Source of the DNA: Saccharothrix australiensis
GTDB lineage: Bacteria; Actinomycetota; Actinomycetes; Mycobacteriales; Pseudonocardiaceae
Reading direction: 5' to 3'
Length of the DNA stretch: 64,000 nucleotides
NCBI RefSeq assembly: GCF_003634935.1
Contig: NZ_RBXO01000001.1
Span: forward strand, 3,373,501 to 3,437,500
A model generated the notes under the pieces. It ran no database searches. It was not told where the DNA came from and worked only from the letters and a program-made list of their open reading frames with translations. The position numbers were made by a program, and so were the translations under genes. Shown here one piece after another: positions 55,231-64,000 of the stretch (position 1 is its first letter; each line of letters opens with the position of its first letter).

Positions 55231-58200
55231 ATGGCGAACGAGGACAAGCTGCGCGAGTACCTCAAGTGGGTGACGGCCGATCTCGCCCAGACGAGGCAGC
55301 GCGTGCGCGACCTGGAAGCGAGCAGGCACGAGCCGGTCGCCGTCGTCGCCATGAGCTGCCGCTATCCGGGCGGGGTCCGCTCGCCCGAGGACCTGTGGCG
55401 GCTCGTCGAGTCGGGGGTCGACGCGATCGGCCGGTTCCCCGACGACCGCGGCTGGGACGTCGACGCCGCCGAGGTGGTCACCGAGGACGGCGACCGGGTC
55501 ACCCGCGGCGGCGGCTTCCTGCACGACGCGGCGGAGTTCGACCCCGCGTTCTTCGGGATCTCGCCGCGCGAGGCGCTGGCGATGGACCCGCAGCAGCGCC
55601 TGCTGCTGGAGAGCACGTGGGAGCTGTTCGAACGCGCCCGCATCGACCCCACCACCCTGCGCGGCGGCGACACCGGGGTGTTCGTCGGCGGCAGCTTCAT
55701 GGGCTACGGCGCGGTGGACGAGATCCCCGAGGGCGTGCGCGGCCACCTGCTGACCGGCACCGCGCCCAGCGTCCTGTCCGGACGCCTGTCCTACACCTTC
55801 GGGCTCGAAGGCCCCTCGGTCACGGTGGACACCGCGTGCTCGTCGTCGCTGGTGGCGCTGCACCTGGCGGTGCAGGCGCTGCGGGACGGGCACTGCTCGC
55901 TCGCCGTCGCGGGCGGCGTGACGGTGATGGCGGGCTCCGGTGTGTTCGCCGAGTTCGACAAGCAGGGCGGGCTGTCCGGCGACGGCCGCTGCAAGGCGTT
56001 CTCCGAGGACGCCGACGGCACCGGCTGGGGCGAGGGCGTCGGCGTGCTGCTGGTGGAGCGGCTGTCCGACGCGGTGCGCAACGGCCACCCCGTGCTCGCC
56101 GTGGTGCGCGGCGCGGCGGTCAACCAGGACGGCGCGTCCAACGGGCTCAGCGCGCCCAACGGCCCCGCCCAGCAGCGGGTCGTCCTCCAGGCGCTGGCCG
56201 ACGCGAAGCTGTCGCCCGGCGACGTGGACCTCGTCGAGGCGCACGGCACCGGCACCCGGCTCGGCGACCCGATCGAGGCGCAGGCGCTGCTGGCCACCTA
56301 CGGCCGCGAGCACTCGCCCGAGCAGCCGCTGTGGCTGGGTTCGGTCAAGTCGAACATCGGCCACACGCAGGCGGCGGCCGGCGCGGCGGGCCTGATCAAG
56401 GCGGTCATGGCGATCCGCCACGGCGTGCTGCCGCGGACCCTGCACGTCGGCGAGCCGTCGAGCCGGGTGGACTGGTCGTCGGGCGCGGTGGCGCTGGTGA
56501 CCGACAACCGGCCGTGGCCGGCGGTCGACCGCCCGCGCCGCGCCGCCGTGTCGTCGTTCGGCGTGAGCGGCACCAACGCGCACGTCGTGCTGGAGCAGGC
56601 GCCCGCCGCCGAGCCGGTGGACGAGCCGGTCGCCGTGTCGACGCCCGTGGTGCCGCTCGTGCTGTCGGCGCGCGGCGCGGAGGCGTTGCGCGCGCAGGCC
56701 GCCGCGCTGCTCGACACCGACCTCTCGTCCATTGTGGACACCGCGTACTCGGCGGCCGTCGGGCGGGCGGCGCTGCCGCACCGGGCGGTGGTCGTCGGCG
56801 ACGGGGAGGCCGTGGCGCGCGGGCTGGAGGCGCTGGCCTCGGGCGCGTCGGCGGCGAACGTCGTGCAGGGCGTCGTGCGCGACACCGCCTCGCCCTCGGC
56901 GTTCCTGTTCACCGGTCAGGGCGCGCAGCGCGTGGGCATGGGCCGTGAGCTGCACGCTGCGTTCCCCGTCTACGCCGAGGCTTTCGACGCGGTGTGCGCC
57001 GAGGCGGACCCCCACCTGGACGTCCCGCTGCGCGAGGTGGTGTTCGAGCGCGCCGACCTGGTCGACCGGACCGAGTACGCGCAGCCCGCGCTGTTCGCGG
57101 TCGAGGTCGCCCTGTTCCGGCTCTTCGAAGCCTGGGGCGTCACGCCGGACGTCGTCGCCGGGCACTCCATCGGCGAACTCGCCGCCGCGCACTGCGCCGG
57201 CGTGCTGGACCTGGCGGACGCCGTGCGGCTGGTCACGGCGCGCGGCCGGCTGATGCAGGCGCTGCCCGCCGGTGGCGCGATGGTCGCCGTGCAGGCCGGT
57301 GAAGCCGAGGTGTCGCCGCTGCTGACCGACGGGGTGTCGATCGCGGCGGTCAACGGGCCGTCGTCGGTCGTGGTCTCCGGCGTCGAGGCCGAGGTCCTGC
57401 GGATCGCCGGGTCGTTCGCCGAGCGGGGGCGCAGGACCAAGCGGCTCACCGTCAGCCACGCCTTCCACTCGCCGCTGATGGAGCCGATGCTCGCGCGGTT
57501 CCGCGAGGTGGCCGGGCAGGTGGCGTACCGGGAGGCGGCGATCCCGGCGGTGTCCACCGTGACCGGGCGGCCGGTCGCGGACGAGTGGCGCACCCCGGAG
57601 TACTGGGTCGACCAGGTCCGCGCGGCCGTCCGGTTCGCCGACGCCGTGACCGCCCTGCGCGAGCGGGACGTGCGGACGTTCCTCGAACTGGGCCCGGACG
57701 GCGTGCTGACCGCCCTGGGCCGGGACGTGCCGTCTGACGCGCCGGCCGTGCTCGTGCCCGCGCTGCGCTCCGGTCGTCCCGAGGTGGAGGCGGTGACCGC
57801 GGCCCTGGCGCGCCTGCACACCGCCGGCGTGACGCCCGACTGGGCGGGTGTCTTCGCGGGCCGGGGCGCGCGGCCGGTGGACCTGCCGACCTACCGGTTC
57901 CAGCGGGAGCGGTTCTGGCTCGCCGACGCGGGCGGGGACACCGCCGCGCCCGCGCTTGACCCGGCGGAGTCGGCGTTCTGGTCGGCGGTCGAGCGCGGCG
58001 ACGTCGCCGCGCTGGCCGGGCAGCTCGCGGTGGGCGACCAGGCCGCGCTGGACGCGGTCGTGCCCGCGCTCGCCGCCTGGCGCGCCCGCCGCCGCGCGAC
58101 GTCCACCGTGGACTCCTGGCGGTACCGGGTGGTGTGGGAGCCGCTGACCGGCCTGCCGCCCGCCGCGCCGACCGGCACGTGGGCCCTGCTGGTACCGCAG

Positions 58201-61200
58201 GGGCTGGCCGACGACCCGGCGGTCGAGGCGGTGCGGCGCGCGGTGACCGCGGGCGGCGCGGCGGTGCTCGCCGTGGAGGTCGACACGGCCGCCCCGGTGG
58301 TCGCCACCGCCGACGTGACCGGCGTGGTGTCCCTGCTCGCGCTGGACGACCGACCCGACCAGGCGCACCCGGGGCTGACCCGCGGCCTGGCCGCCACCGC
58401 GGCCGTCGCCCGCGCCGGCGTCGGGCCGGTGTGGTGCGTCACCAGGGGCGCCGTCGCCACCGGCCGCGCCGACCGCGCGCCCCACCCCGACCAGGCCGCC
58501 GTGTGGGGCCTGGGCCGGGTCGTCGCGCTGGAGCGGTCCGCGCTCTGGCACGGCCTGGTGGACCTGCCCGAGGATTTGGACGACCGGGCGGTGTCCCGGC
58601 TCGCCGCCGTGCTCGCCGGCGCGGCGGGCGCGGAGGACCAGGTCGCGCTGCGCCCGTCGGGCGTGTCCGTGCGCCGCGTGGTGCGCGCCGCGCCGCTCGG
58701 CGACACCGGCGCGGGCTGGACGCCGACGGGGACCACGCTGATCACCGGCGGCACCGGCGCGCTGGGCGGCCACGTCGCCCGGATGCTCGCCGAGCGCGGC
58801 GCGGAGCACGTCGTGCTGGTGTCCCGGCGCGGCGCGGACGCGCCGGGGGTGGACCGGCTCGTCGCGGAGCTGTCCGGCACGCGGGTGACCGTGGCCGCCT
58901 GCGACGTGGCCGACCGGGACGCCGTCGCCGACCTCCTGGACCGCCTGGCCGCCCAGGGCGACCCGGTGCGCGCCGTCGTGCACGCGGCGGGCGTCGGGCA
59001 GCACACCCTGCTCGCCGACACCGACCCGGCGGAGTTCGCCCGCATCGTGTCCGCCAAGACCGCCGGCGCCCGCCACCTGGACGAGCTGACCGGCGACCTG
59101 GACGCGTTCGTCCTGTTCTCCTCGATCTCCGCGACCTGGGGCAACGGCGCGGGCTCCGCCTACGCCGCGGCCAACGCGTTCGTCGACGCCCTCGCCGAGG
59201 CCCGCCGCGCCCGCGGCCTCGCCGCGACCTCCGTCGCCTGGGGCCCGTGGGCGGGCGGCGGCCTCGCCGAGGACGACGGCGTCGGCGAGCACCTGCGCCG
59301 CCGCGGCCTCGCGCCGATGGCGCCGCACCTCGCCCTGGCGGCGCTCGCCGGCGCGGTCGGCGCCGGCGACGCCACGCTGACTGTCGCCGACGTCGACTGG
59401 TCCCGCTTCGCGGCGACGTTCACCGCCGCCCGCCCCAGCCCGCTGCTGCTGGGCGTCGCCGAGGCGCGCGCCGCCGTCGTCGAGGACGACGCGCCGCCCG
59501 CCGGCACGGACCTGACCCGCGCGCTGGCCGCGCTCGCGCCCGCCGACCGCCGCCGCAGGCTCGCGGACCTGGTGCGCGCCAGGGCCGCCGCGGTCCTCGG
59601 CCACGCCTCGGCCGCCGCCGTGGAGCCCGACCTCGCCTTCCGCGACCTCGGCCTGGACTCCCTGACCGCCGTCGAGCTGCGCGACCTGCTCGCCACCGAG
59701 ACCGGCGTGCCGCTGCCCGCGACGGTGGTGTTCGACCACCCGACGCCCGCGGCGCTCGCCGACCACCTGGCGGAGCGGCTGCTGGGCGACGCGGACGACG
59801 CCGTCGCGGTCACCGCCGCCGGCGCGGCGGACGAGCCCATCGCGATCGTCGGCATGGCCTGCCGCTTCCCCGGCGGGGTGTCCTCGCCGGAGGACCTGTG
59901 GCGGCTGGTGGCGGACGGCGTGGACGCGGTGGCGGACTTCCCGACCGACCGCGGCTGGGACGTCGACGCCCTCTACCACCCCGACCCGCTGCACCCCGGC
60001 ACCTCCTACGCCCGCTCGGGCGGCTTCCTGTCCGGCGCGGGCGAGTTCGACGCCGGCTTCTTCGGCATCTCGCCGCGGGAGGCGCTGGCGATGGACCCGC
60101 AGCAGCGGCTGCTGCTGGAGGTGTCCTGGGAGGCGTTCGAACGGGCGGGCATCGACCCGTCGTCGGTGCGCGGCAGCCAGACCGGCGTGTTCGCGGGCAC
60201 GACCAACCAGGAGTACCTGAGCCTGCTCGCCGACGCGCCGGAAGCGTTGCAGGGCCACCTGGGCACCGGCAACGCGGGCAGCGTCGTGTCCGGCCGCATC
60301 GCCTACACGTTCGGGCTCGAAGGCCAGGCCGTCACGGTGGACACGGCGTGTTCGTCGTCGTTGGTGGCGCTGCACCTGGCGGCGCGGGCGCTGCGGTCGG
60401 GCGAGTGCGACCTGGCCTTGGCGGGCGGTGTCACGGTCATGGCCACGCCGGGCACGTTCGTCGAGTTCAGCCGGCAGCGCGGGTTGGCGGAGGACGGCCG
60501 GTGCAAGTCGTTCGCCGCCGCCGCCGACGGCACGGGCTGGGGCGAGGGCGTCGGCATGCTGCTGGTCGAGCGGCTGTCGGACGCTCGCCGCAATGGCCAC
60601 CGCGTGCTGGCGGTGGTCAAGGGTTCGGCGGTGAACCAGGACGGCGCGTCGAACGGCTTGACCGCGCCGAATGGTCCGTCGCAGCAGCGGGTGATCCGCC
60701 AGGCGTTGGCGAACGCCGGCCTCCGTCCGTCCGATGTGGACGCCGTGGAGGCGCACGGGACCGGTACGCGGCTGGGCGACCCGATCGAGGCGCAGGCCCT
60801 GCTGGCGACCTACGGGCAGGACCGCGACGAACCGCTGTGGCTCGGGTCGCTGAAGTCCAACATCGGTCACACCCAGTCCGCGTCCGGCGTCGCCGGCGTG
60901 ATCAAGATGGTCATGGCCATGCGGCACGGCGTGCTGCCCAGGACGCTGCACGTGGACGAGCCCACCCCGCACGTCGACTGGTCCGCCGGCGCGGTCGAGC
61001 TGCTGACCGAGGCGCGGCCGTGGCCCGAGGCCGACCGCCCGCGCCGGGCGGCGGTGTCGTCGTTCGGCGTCAGCGGCACCAACGCCCACGTCGTCCTCGA
61101 ACACGTCGAGCCCGTCGCCGAGCCCGCGACCCCGGACCCGGCGGGCCCGCTGGCCTGGCCGCTGTCCGCGCGCACCCCGGAAGCCCTCGCGGCGCAGGCC

Positions 61201-64000
61201 GGGCGGCTGCTCGACACGGCGGCCGACGCCCACCCGGCGGACGTGGCGCACGCGCTGGCGACCACCCGCGCCGCGCTGGAGGAGCGGGCCGTCGTGCTGG
61301 GCGCGGACCGGTCCGAGCTGCTGGCCGGCCTGCGGGCGCTCGCCGAGGACCGCCGGGCGGGCGGTGTCGTGCGCGGCACGGCCGACCGCGGCCGGGTGGC
61401 GTTCGTGTTCACCGGTCAGGGCGCGCAGCGGGTCGGCATGGGCCGTGAGCTGTACCAGGCGTTCCCGGTGTTCGCGGAGGCGTTCGACGCGGTGTGCGCG
61501 GAGTTCGACCGCCACCTCGACGTGCCGCTGCGCGAGGTGGTGTTCGAGCGGGCCGACCTGGTCGACCGCACCGAGCACACGCAGCCGGCGCTGTTCGCCG
61601 TCGAGGTGGCGCTGTTCCGCCTGGCCGAGTCGCTGCGGATCGCGCCCGACCTGGTGGCGGGGCACTCGATCGGCGAGTTGGCCGCCGCGCACGTCGCCGG
61701 TGTGCTGTCGTTGGCGGACGCCGCGAAGGTGGTGGCCGCGCGCGGTCGGTTGATGCAGGCCCTGCCCGAGGGTGGGGCGATGGTCGCGGTGCAGGCGGCC
61801 GAGGACGAGGTCGGGTTGACGCCGGGTGTGTCGGTGGCGGCGGTGAACGGTCCGTCGTCGGTGGTGCTCTCCGGTGTCGAGCAGGAAGTGCTGGCGATCG
61901 CGGAAGGTTTCGCCGCGCGGGGGCGCAAGATCAAGCGGTTGGCGGTCAGCCACGCGTTCCACTCCGTGCTGATGGAGCCGATGCTGGACGACTTCCGGGC
62001 GGTCGTGGAGAGCGTGGCGTTCGCCGCGCCCACCGTGCCGGTCGTGTCCACGGTCACCGGCCGGCTCGCCGTGTCCGGCGAGTGGGGCGATCCAAGCTAC
62101 TGGGTCGAGCAGGTCCGCGCGGCGGTGCGGTTCGGCGACGCCGTGACGGCGCTGCACGGCGAGGGCGTGACGACCTTCGTGGAGATCGGCCCGGACGGCG
62201 TGCTCTCGGCGCTGGGCGCGGACTCCGCGCCGGAGGCGGTGTTCGTCCCGCTGATGCGCGCCGGGCGCCCGGAGGAGCGGACCCTGCTCGACGCCGCCGC
62301 CACCGTGCACGTGCGCGGCGTCCGCGTGGACTGGGCGGCGCTGCCGTCGGTGGCGGGCGCGCGCCCGGTGGAGCTGCCCACCTACGCGTTCCACCGCGGC
62401 CGGTACTGGCCCCGGCCGACCGCCGGGTCGGGCGACGTGACCGCCGCCGGCCTGGCCGCCGCCGACCACCCGCTGCTCGGCGCGGCCGTCGCGCTGCCCG
62501 ACTCCGACGGCGTCCTGCTCACCGCGCGGCTGTCCCTGGCCACCCACCCGTGGCTGGCCGACCACACCATCTTCGGCACCGTCCTGGTGCCCGGCACCGC
62601 GTTCGTGGACCTGGCGCTGCGCGCCGGCGACCTGGTCGGGCGGGACGTGCTGGACGAGCTGACCCTGCACGCGCCGCTGGCCCTGCCCGCCCGCGGCGCG
62701 GTGCACCTGCGGGTCGCGGTGGACGGCGACGGCGGCATCACCGTGTACTCGCGGCCCGAGGACGCCGACGGCCTGCCGTGGACCCGGCACGCGACCGGCG
62801 CGCTCGTCGCCGGGAGCCCGGTCACCGGCCTGCGGCAGACCCAGTGGCCGCCCGCAGGGGCGTCCGAAGTGGACACCGACGGCCTCTACGACTGGTTGCG
62901 CGACAACGGTTACGGCTACGGCCCGCTGTTCCGCGGCCTGCGGGCGGTGTGGCGGCGCGGCGACGAGGTGTTCGCCGAGGTGGCCCTGGCCGACCGGGAG
63001 GAGACCTCGCGGTTCGGCCTGCACCCCGGCCTGCTGGACTCCGCCCTGCACGCCGTGGGCGTCGGCGGCCTGCTCGACGACGCCGAGCAGACCCGCCTGC
63101 CGTTCTCGTGGACCGGCGTGCGCCTGTTCGCGCGCGGCGCGGACACCCTGCGGGTGCGGCTCACCGCGTCGGCCGGCGCGGTCGCGCTCGACCTCGCCGA
63201 CGGCGCGGGCGAACCCGTCGCCGAGGTGGCCGGCCTGCTGCTGCGCCCGGTGACCGCCGACCAGGTGGACGCGTCCCGCCGCGCCCACCGCGACGCCCTG
63301 TTCCACCTCGACTGGACGCCCGTGCCGCTCCGCGAGGCGCCCGCCGGGCGGTGGGCGGTGCTCGGCGACGCGCCGGACCTCGTGGCGGCGCTGCGCTCGA
63401 CCGGCGCGGAGGTCGGCACAGGGGTCGGCACAGGGGTCGGCGCGGCGGCCGACGCCGACTGGGTGGTCCTGCCGCTGCTGGACCGGGTCGAGCCGACCGC
63501 CGCCGCCGTGCACGAGCGCACCGCCCGCACGCTGGAGCGGCTGCGCGAGTGGTCCGCCGACGGCGGCCGGTCCCGGCTGGTCGTGGTCACCCGCGGCGCG
63601 GTGTCCGCCGCGCCGGGCGAGGACGTGGCGGACCTGGTGCACGCCGCCTCGCGCGGCCTGGTGCGGTCCGCGCAGTCGGAGAACCCGGACCGCATCGTCC
63701 TGGTCGACCTGGACGACCCGGCCGCCGCGACCATGCTCGCCGCCGCCGTGGCCACCGACGAGCCGGAGATCGCCGTCCGCGCGGGCACGCTGTCCGCGCC
63801 GCGCCTGGCCCGGCTCGCCCCGGCCGACGCGCCGTCGTTCGGCGCGGGACCGGTGCTGGTCACCGGCGCGACCGGCACGCTGGGCCGGCTCGTCGCCCGG
63901 CACCTCGCCACCGCGCACGGCGTGCGCGAACTGCTGCTGGTCAGCAGGCGGGGCCACGACGACGACCTCGCCGCGGAACTCGCCGGGTTGGGCGTGGCCG
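55231..64000 (+). CDS. Type I modular PKS E: module 12 and most of module 13 (3' end outside the window)
   Basis: Open from ATG 55231 to the window edge, 2923 codons. AGAGG at 55217-55221 gives 9-bp spacing. Residues 1-33 form a docking coil almost the same as that of PKS B. Approximate domains: KS12 34-457, AT12 472-897, KR12 963-1407, ACP12 1434-1520; KS13 1536-1959, AT13 1970-2394, DH13 2400-2684, KR13 from 2687, cut soon after its Rossmann motif. Both ATs are malonyl-type. Action: a hydroxyl, then at least reduction and dehydration to an alkene. No ER lies between DH13 and KR13. It has its own promoter after a terminator. More modules and a chain-release domain must lie to the right, since none is present here. 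KS12 has A-M-S-C-R-Y where the other KSs have G-M-A-C-R. Confidence 0.95.
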   Translation, partial: MANEDKLREYLKWVTADLAQTRQRVRDLEASRHEPVAVVAMSCRYPGGVRSPEDLWRLVESGVDAIGRFPDDRGWDVDAAEVVTEDGDRVTRGGGFLHDAAEFDPAFFGISPREALAMDPQQRLLLESTWELFERARIDPTTLRGGDTGVFVGGSFMGYGAVDEIPEGVRGHLLTGTAPSVLSGRLSYTFGLEGPSVTVDTACSSSLVALHLAVQALRDGHCSLAVAGGVTVMAGSGVFAEFDKQGGLSGDGRCKAFSEDADGTGWGEGVGVLLVERLSDAVRNGHPVLAVVRGAAVNQDGASNGLSAPNGPAQQRVVLQALADAKLSPGDVDLVEAHGTGTRLGDPIEAQALLATYGREHSPEQPLWLGSVKSNIGHTQAAAGAAGLIKAVMAIRHGVLPRTLHVGEPSSRVDWSSGAVALVTDNRPWPAVDRPRRAAVSSFGVSGTNAHVVLEQAPAAEPVDEPVAVSTPVVPLVLSARGAEALRAQAAALLDTDLSSIVDTAYSAAVGRAALPHRAVVVGDGEAVARGLEALASGASAANVVQGVVRDTASPSAFLFTGQGAQRVGMGRELHAAFPVYAEAFDAVCAEADPHLDVPLREVVFERADLVDRTEYAQPALFAVEVALFRLFEAWGVTPDVVAGHSIGELAAAHCAGVLDLADAVRLVTARGRLMQALPAGGAMVAVQAGEAEVSPLLTDGVSIAAVNGPSSVVVSGVEAEVLRIAGSFAERGRRTKRLTVSHAFHSPLMEPMLARFREVAGQVAYREAAIPAVSTVTGRPVADEWRTPEYWVDQVRAAVRFADAVTALRERDVRTFLELGPDGVLTALGRDVPSDAPAVLVPALRSGRPEVEAVTAALARLHTAGVTPDWAGVFAGRGARPVDLPTYRFQRERFWLADAGGDTAAPALDPAESAFWSAVERGDVAALAGQLAVGDQAALDAVVPALAAWRARRRATSTVDSWRYRVVWEPLTGLPPAAPTGTWALLVPQGLADDPAVEAVRRAVTAGGAAVLAVEVDTAAPVVATADVTGVVSLLALDDRPDQAHPGLTRGLAATAAVARAGVGPVWCVTRGAVATGRADRAPHPDQAAVWGLGRVVALERSALWHGLVDLPEDLDDRAVSRLAAVLAGAAGAEDQVALRPSGVSVRRVVRAAPLGDTGAGWTPTGTTLITGGTGALGGHVARMLAERGAEHVVLVSRRGADAPGVDRLVAELSGTRVTVAACDVADRDAVADLLDRLAAQGDPVRAVVHAAGVGQHTLLADTDPAEFARIVSAKTAGARHLDELTGDLDAFVLFSSISATWGNGAGSAYAAANAFVDALAEARRARGLAATSVAWGPWAGGGLAEDDGVGEHLRRRGLAPMAPHLALAALAGAVGAGDATLTVADVDWSRFAATFTAARPSPLLLGVAEARAAVVEDDAPPAGTDLTRALAALAPADRRRRLADLVRARAAAVLGHASAAAVEPDLAFRDLGLDSLTAVELRDLLATETGVPLPATVVFDHPTPAALADHLAERLLGDADDAVAVTAAGAADEPIAIVGMACRFPGGVSSPEDLWRLVADGVDAVADFPTDRGWDVDALYHPDPLHPGTSYARSGGFLSGAGEFDAGFFGISPREALAMDPQQRLLLEVSWEAFERAGIDPSSVRGSQTGVFAGTTNQEYLSLLADAPEALQGHLGTGNAGSVVSGRIAYTFGLEGQAVTVDTACSSSLVALHLAARALRSGECDLALAGGVTVMATPGTFVEFSRQRGLAEDGRCKSFAAAADGTGWGEGVGMLLVERLSDARRNGHRVLAVVKGSAVNQDGASNGLTAPNGPSQQRVIRQALANAGLRPSDVDAVEAHGTGTRLGDPIEAQALLATYGQDRDEPLWLGSLKSNIGHTQSASGVAGVIKMVMAMRHGVLPRTLHVDEPTPHVDWSAGAVELLTEARPWPEADRPRRAAVSSFGVSGTNAHVVLEHVEPVAEPATPDPAGPLAWPLSARTPEALAAQAGRLLDTAADAHPADVAHALATTRAALEERAVVLGADRSELLAGLRALAEDRRAGGVVRGTADRGRVAFVFTGQGAQRVGMGRELYQAFPVFAEAFDAVCAEFDRHLDVPLREVVFERADLVDRTEHTQPALFAVEVALFRLAESLRIAPDLVAGHSIGELAAAHVAGVLSLADAAKVVAARGRLMQALPEGGAMVAVQAAEDEVGLTPGVSVAAVNGPSSVVLSGVEQEVLAIAEGFAARGRKIKRLAVSHAFHSVLMEPMLDDFRAVVESVAFAAPTVPVVSTVTGRLAVSGEWGDPSYWVEQVRAAVRFGDAVTALHGEGVTTFVEIGPDGVLSALGADSAPEAVFVPLMRAGRPEERTLLDAAATVHVRGVRVDWAALPSVAGARPVELPTYAFHRGRYWPRPTAGSGDVTAAGLAAADHPLLGAAVALPDSDGVLLTARLSLATHPWLADHTIFGTVLVPGTAFVDLALRAGDLVGRDVLDELTLHAPLALPARGAVHLRVAVDGDGGITVYSRPEDADGLPWTRHATGALVAGSPVTGLRQTQWPPAGASEVDTDGLYDWLRDNGYGYGPLFRGLRAVWRRGDEVFAEVALADREETSRFGLHPGLLDSALHAVGVGGLLDDAEQTRLPFSWTGVRLFARGADTLRVRLTASAGAVALDLADGAGEPVAEVAGLLLRPVTADQVDASRRAHRDALFHLDWTPVPLREAPAGRWAVLGDAPDLVAALRSTGAEVGTGVGTGVGAAADADWVVLPLLDRVEPTAAAVHERTARTLERLREWSADGGRSRLVVVTRGAVSAAPGEDVADLVHAASRGLVRSAQSENPDRIVLVDLDDPAAATMLAAAVATDEPEIAVRAGTLSAPRLARLAPADAPSFGAGPVLVTGATGTLGRLVARHLATAHGVRELLLVSRRGHDDDLAAELAGLGVA
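55330..59800 (+). other. PKS module 12: KS-AT(malonyl)-KR(A)-ACP
   Basis: KS Cys 55837-55839. AT Ser 57166-57168 with H-A-F-H, so malonyl. The KR has Trp in S-A-T-W-G-N-G, Tyr 59161-59163 and the Lys and Asn retained, no L-D-D and Gly at the A2 His position, so A-type, probably A1. ACP site G-L-D-S-L (Ser 59659-59661). Product: beta-hydroxyl. Confidence 0.87.
59836..64000 (+). other. PKS module 13 (partial): KS-AT(malonyl)-DH-KR
   Basis: KS Cys 60349-60351; G-L-E-G-Q-A where the others have G-L-E-G-P-A. AT Ser 61666-61668 with H-A-F-H, so malonyl. The DH is canonical: His 62563-62565 in [17 protein letters not shown] and L-L-D-S-A-L-H. The KR Rossmann motif G-A-T-G-T-L-G is at about 63867, and the window ends before the catalytic Tyr, so KR type cannot be read. 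Product: probably an alkene. Confidence 0.87.
63411..63446 (+). repeat. In-frame 12-bp tandem repeat in the KR13 structural subdomain
   Basis: GGTCGGCACAGG occurs twice in tandem (63411-63422, 63423-63434), followed by a third diverged copy to 63446, encoding V-G-T-G repeats. It uses ACA for Thr, an uncommon codon in this sequence, so it looks like a recent slippage event in a loop. Confidence 0.75.

Noticed and set aside
59110-59175. KR12 considered inactive because of the unusual S-A-T-W-G-N-G stretch
   Set aside because: Lys, Ser, Tyr and Asn of the catalytic set are all present, so it should reduce; only the loop sequence is unusual.
62430-63900. Possible enoylreductase between DH13 and KR13 (and in modules 3 and 7)
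   Set aside because: The distance from DH to the KR Rossmann motif is filled by the KR structural subdomain; no ER nucleotide-binding motif or extra 300 residues are present in any of the three.

Overview
The window is very GC-rich throughout (third codon positions are almost always G or C) and is dominated by giant collinear type I modular polyketide synthase (PKS) genes with coiled-coil docking ends. This points to a filamentous actinomycete. A member of the Pseudonocardiales (Saccharothrix/Actinosynnema/Lentzea-like) is my guess, but the sequence alone does not settle it. Every gene I accept lies on the + strand.

Layout. (1) 1-2614: three overlapping membrane-protein genes: the end of an unknown multi-pass protein, then a YdbS-like and a YdbT-like PH-domain pair. 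A hairpin terminator closes them at 2629-2674. (2) 2790-3893: an agmatinase-family amidinohydrolase, probably read from a leaderless mRNA. (3) 4064-18280: PKS A, which starts with a lone acyl carrier protein (no loading AT or KSQ) followed by modules 1-3. (4) 18281-18727: a 447-bp gap holding an 80-nt G-free pyrimidine tract, a long inverted repeat and a promoter. (5) 18728-54971: PKS B (modules 4-5), C (modules 6-8) and D (modules 9-11), separated by only 36-37 bp and so probably one operon of about 36 kb, closed by a perfect 20-bp hairpin plus T4. (6) 55231 to the window end: PKS E, with module 12 and most of module 13, running off the right edge.

Function. The window holds a starter ACP, 12 complete extension modules and a 13th cut inside its ketoreductase. 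By active-site motifs, 11 ATs look malonyl-specific (HAFH) and two (modules 4 and 11) methylmalonyl-specific (YASH). DH domains occur only in modules 3, 7 and 13. There is no ER and no thioesterase in the window. If the genes act in the order A-B-C-D-E, the chain is starter, OH, OH, C=C, CH(Me)-OH, OH, OH, C=C, OH, OH, OH, C(Me)-ketone (KR11 is degenerate), OH, C=C, and then further modules outside the window. This is a long, hydroxyl-rich, sparsely methylated polyketide. The AT-less N-terminal ACP next to an amidinohydrolase suggests an amino- or guanidino-acyl starter, as in the linearmycin/clethramycin/azalomycin/desertomycin type of aminopolyols, but this is inference.

Regulation. Four transcription units (agmatinase, PKS A, PKS B-C-D, PKS E) carry the same promoter architecture: two TAGGGG direct repeats 10-11 bp apart, then 24 bp, then a TAGCGT-like -10 hexamer. 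This looks like the signature of one pathway activator controlling the whole cluster, and it places the left border of the co-regulated region between 2674 and 2736.
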